Positions 5,001 through 5,721 of a stretch of 5,721 nt of DNA are shown here, piece by piece. Position 1 is the stretch's first letter; each line of letters opens with the position of its first letter. The notes under the pieces are model-generated. The model saw only the letters and a program-made list of their open reading frames with translations. It ran no database searches and had not been told where the DNA came from. A program made the translations under genes and the position numbers. The DNA is from Magnetovibrio sp. (GTDB lineage: Bacteria; Pseudomonadota; Alphaproteobacteria; Rhodospirillales; Magnetovibrionaceae), in contig JAESUA010000084.1 of the NCBI GenBank assembly GCA_016763255.1, positions 1-5,721 of the forward strand, written 5' to 3'.

Positions 5001-5721
5001 TCGTTGGCAGTTTTGCCGTAGTTGCGCGTAACCGAGACCTCGACATTGTCGGGAATGATACGACCCTTAAGGTATTCCACCTGGGCCAGCACGCCTTCGG
5101 CCACGGTCACGCCGTTGGTGCCAAATTTCTTGGCTACCGCAATGGTTACGGCGGGTGCACCCACCGGGGAAAGAACTGGTGAAAGCTGTTCGCCGGAACT
5201 GTAGGCCGGGCCGGTAAAGTACTGCACCAAGTTTTCGGCAACCTGCGGAGCCTGACTGACCAGCGCCACATCGCGCACATAAACCGGGCTACCATTGTGT
5301 ACGCCGACGATCAGGCGTTCGACATCTTCAGGCGTGGTAAGAAAAGAACCGGTGAAGATTTGCAAGCTGGAACCGCCAGATTCGACGTGACCAGCCTCGA
5401 TTTCGGAATTGGCGCTGGTGATGGTTTTGGCCAACTGACCGACACTGATGCCATACCCTGCCAAACGTTCGGGGAACACTTCGACACGCAGCTCTTCGGA
5501 ACGACCGCCGACAATGAAGCTTTGCGCGGTGTTGGGCACTTCTTTCAAGCGCTGCATCACGTCCAAAGCGACCAACCGCAACGCGGCGTCATCCACATCA
5601 TGAGACCACAACGTCAGTGTCACCACTGGTACGTCATCCACGCCTTTGGGCTTCACCAACGGCTGCGACACACCCGGCGGGATTTTGTCCATGTTGGATA
5701 TCAACTTGTCGTAGAGCTTTA
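2057..5721 (-). CDS. RND (HAE-1/AcrB-type) efflux permease with unusual C-terminal extension, 5' end outside window
   Basis: A proton-driven inner-membrane permease of a tripartite RND pump. The frame is open to the right edge; 1,220 residues are visible, numbered here from the codon at 5717-5719, and about 110-120 N-terminal residues (TM1 and part of the porter domain) are missing. Porter sequence is followed by TM2-TM6 (about 246-400). TM4 carries the proton-relay motif GILVDDAIVVIEN, Asp311-Asp312 matching AcrB Asp407/Asp408. TM7 (about 443-463), the second porter/docking region (464-795) and TM8-TM12 (798-947) follow. TM10 reads GFIALAGIIVRNSILLADF: Arg868 replaces the usual Lys940 of AcrB. 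A normal family member would end near residue 950. Here a 50-residue loop with Cys948 and Cys959, two more predicted helices (1000-1024, 1034-1056) and a Lys/Ala/Pro-rich tail (1066-1220) follow in frame. A periplasmic adaptor gene would be expected upstream, beyond the edge. The substrate is unknown. Linkage to exported sulfur-globule-like genes suggests, without proving, a role in that process. Confidence 0.93.
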   Translation of the reverse strand, partial: KLYDKLISNMDKIPPGVSQPLVKPKGVDDVPVVTLTLWSHDVDDAALRLVALDVMQRLKEVPNTAQSFIVGGRSEELRVEVFPERLAGYGISVGQLAKTITSANSEIEAGHVESGGSSLQIFTGSFLTTPEDVERLIVGVHNGSPVYVRDVALVSQAPQVAENLVQYFTGPAYSSGEQLSPVLSPVGAPAVTIAVAKKFGTNGVTVAEGVLAQVEYLKGRIIPDNVEVSVTRNYGKTANDKVNELIFKLFVATAAVTVLILIFLGYRAAVVVLIVIPVVILVTVFMAWIMGFTIDRVSLFALIFSIGILVDDAIVVIENIYRHWLLKGEVDTDISIKAVAEVGNPTILATFTVIAALMPMGFVSGMMGPYMAPIPALGSVAMIFSLFAAFIFTPWLAMRIRPSMASLQKAHLKEEKQQKWLDQMFRRILTPLIESKTKYRIFRYSMLAVLFASFGLFYTTAVTVKMLPLDNKPEFNVVVNMPEGTALAVTANATQAMTDQLLTLPEVTAIQTYAGTASPFNFNGLVRHTYLRQDNWQGDIQVQLLGKGDRERTSHELAVAARDMLTPIAKKLGAKIEVVEMPPGPPVMQTMVAEVYGPDAQTRRQVARDLTKMFAKANNVVDEDTFMQDPYEAWHFIVDREKAVRRGVSVEDINSQLEMVMGSYKLGDLKLGNILEPRYIVLQIPIAMRDQFSRIGQLPIPSSNGKMIPLSELGRFERVAQDELIFHKDLRPVEFVTGEVAGRLAAPIYGMWEVEDLLEDYVSPDGVKLEANYFSPPANSFTSAFEWTGEWTVTYVTFRDMGLAFGVALVLIYMLVMWEFGNLKLPAIIMAPIPLTLIGIIPGHWLFGAEFTATSMIGFIALAGIIVRNSILLADFSKRAVEDGMPVQEAVIAACRARTRPILITALALVAGSSVIITDPIFQGMAISLMFGVLVSTLLTLVVIPLKCAINDPQKVFGCANGVQRFTAAIGGMPAVAVADPGIALSAPAGEKQDWSKGKIRLIWVIPAIIAIFAWTAVVTLVDWVRRWKWVKKITPILVMVGYALRALPYFMMLFVKDTFARLRERFAPTPVSVAPEPEPVEPKAKTSAKADVKKVEPEVPSKAEVKAPSAKTTPVVKAQPKKAETKKPAVKKASAKKAVAKKPVAKKAPAKKSPAQKDEAKKSSTKPVVKKTSSTKPAPSQLQGDAKAPAKARSKAKRRGIRLKTAPDSGSDGPDDDKG
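2060..2524 (-). other. Histone-H1/AlgP-like Lys-Ala-Pro tail of the RND permease
   Basis: These 155 residues contain 36 lysines, mostly as KK pairs separated by Ala, Pro, Ser or Val (for example PAVKKASAKKAVAKKPVAKK). They start with a Pro/Glu stretch and end with the basic cluster KARSKAKRRGIRLK and an acidic end, DSGSDGPDDDKG. The composition resembles bacterial histone-H1-like and AlgP-type tails, which are disordered and can bind nucleic acid or other polyanions. Joining it to an RND permease is unusual. The frame is continuous with the transporter, with no sign of a frameshift or separate start. Confidence 0.85.
2552..2719 (-). other. Two additional predicted membrane helices after RND TM12
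   Basis: IRLIWVIPAIIAIFAWTAVV and ITPILVMVGYALRALPYFMM each begin a hydrophobic stretch of about 20-24 residues, separated by the strongly basic turn RRWKWVKK. They lie beyond the twelve helices standard for RND permeases and connect the transporter core to its basic tail. Confidence 0.7.

Noticed and set aside
4466..5182. Plus-strand open frame rich in His, Arg, Asp and Gln
   Set aside because: It is the antisense of the conserved TM2-TM6 region. The His/Asp/Gln richness mirrors Val/Ile/Leu codons on the coding strand.

Overview
The window looks like a piece of chromosome from a sulfur-oxidising proteobacterium. The strongest pointer is the gene at the left edge. It encodes a secreted Gly/Asn/Trp-rich protein of the sulfur globule family, the proteins that coat intracellular sulfur deposits. 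Base composition is moderately GC-rich by eye, and all four genes lie on the minus strand. An alphaproteobacterial or gammaproteobacterial host is plausible; the sequence alone does not settle which.

Layout, in transcription order from right to left. (1) 5721 to 2057: most of an RND (HAE-1/AcrB-type) inner-membrane efflux permease. It lacks only about the first 110-120 residues, which lie beyond the right edge. After the normal last membrane helix it carries an unusual extension of about 270 residues: a loop, two further predicted membrane helices, and a Lys/Ala/Pro-rich histone-H1-like tail. (2) 2007 to 868: a 379-residue exported low-complexity Gly/Gln/Pro/Tyr protein with internal repeats, resembling an enlarged sulfur globule protein. 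(3) 822 to 349: a 157-residue exported Gly/Tyr/Pro-rich protein. (4) 201 to beyond the left edge: the N-terminus of the sulfur globule family protein.

The gaps between genes are 49, 45 and 147 nt, with no convincing terminator in the first two, so genes 1-3 are probably co-transcribed. Gene 4 may share the transcript or have its own leader, since its 147-nt upstream gap can form several short competing hairpins. All three small proteins carry signal peptides, and none has a cysteine in its visible mature part, as expected of classical sulfur globule proteins. The inference is a locus that exports and builds a proteinaceous envelope, possibly around periplasmic sulfur, with an RND permease modified at its C-terminus as a partner. 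That functional link is a hypothesis from gene order. No RNA genes, mobile elements or CRISPR arrays were seen.
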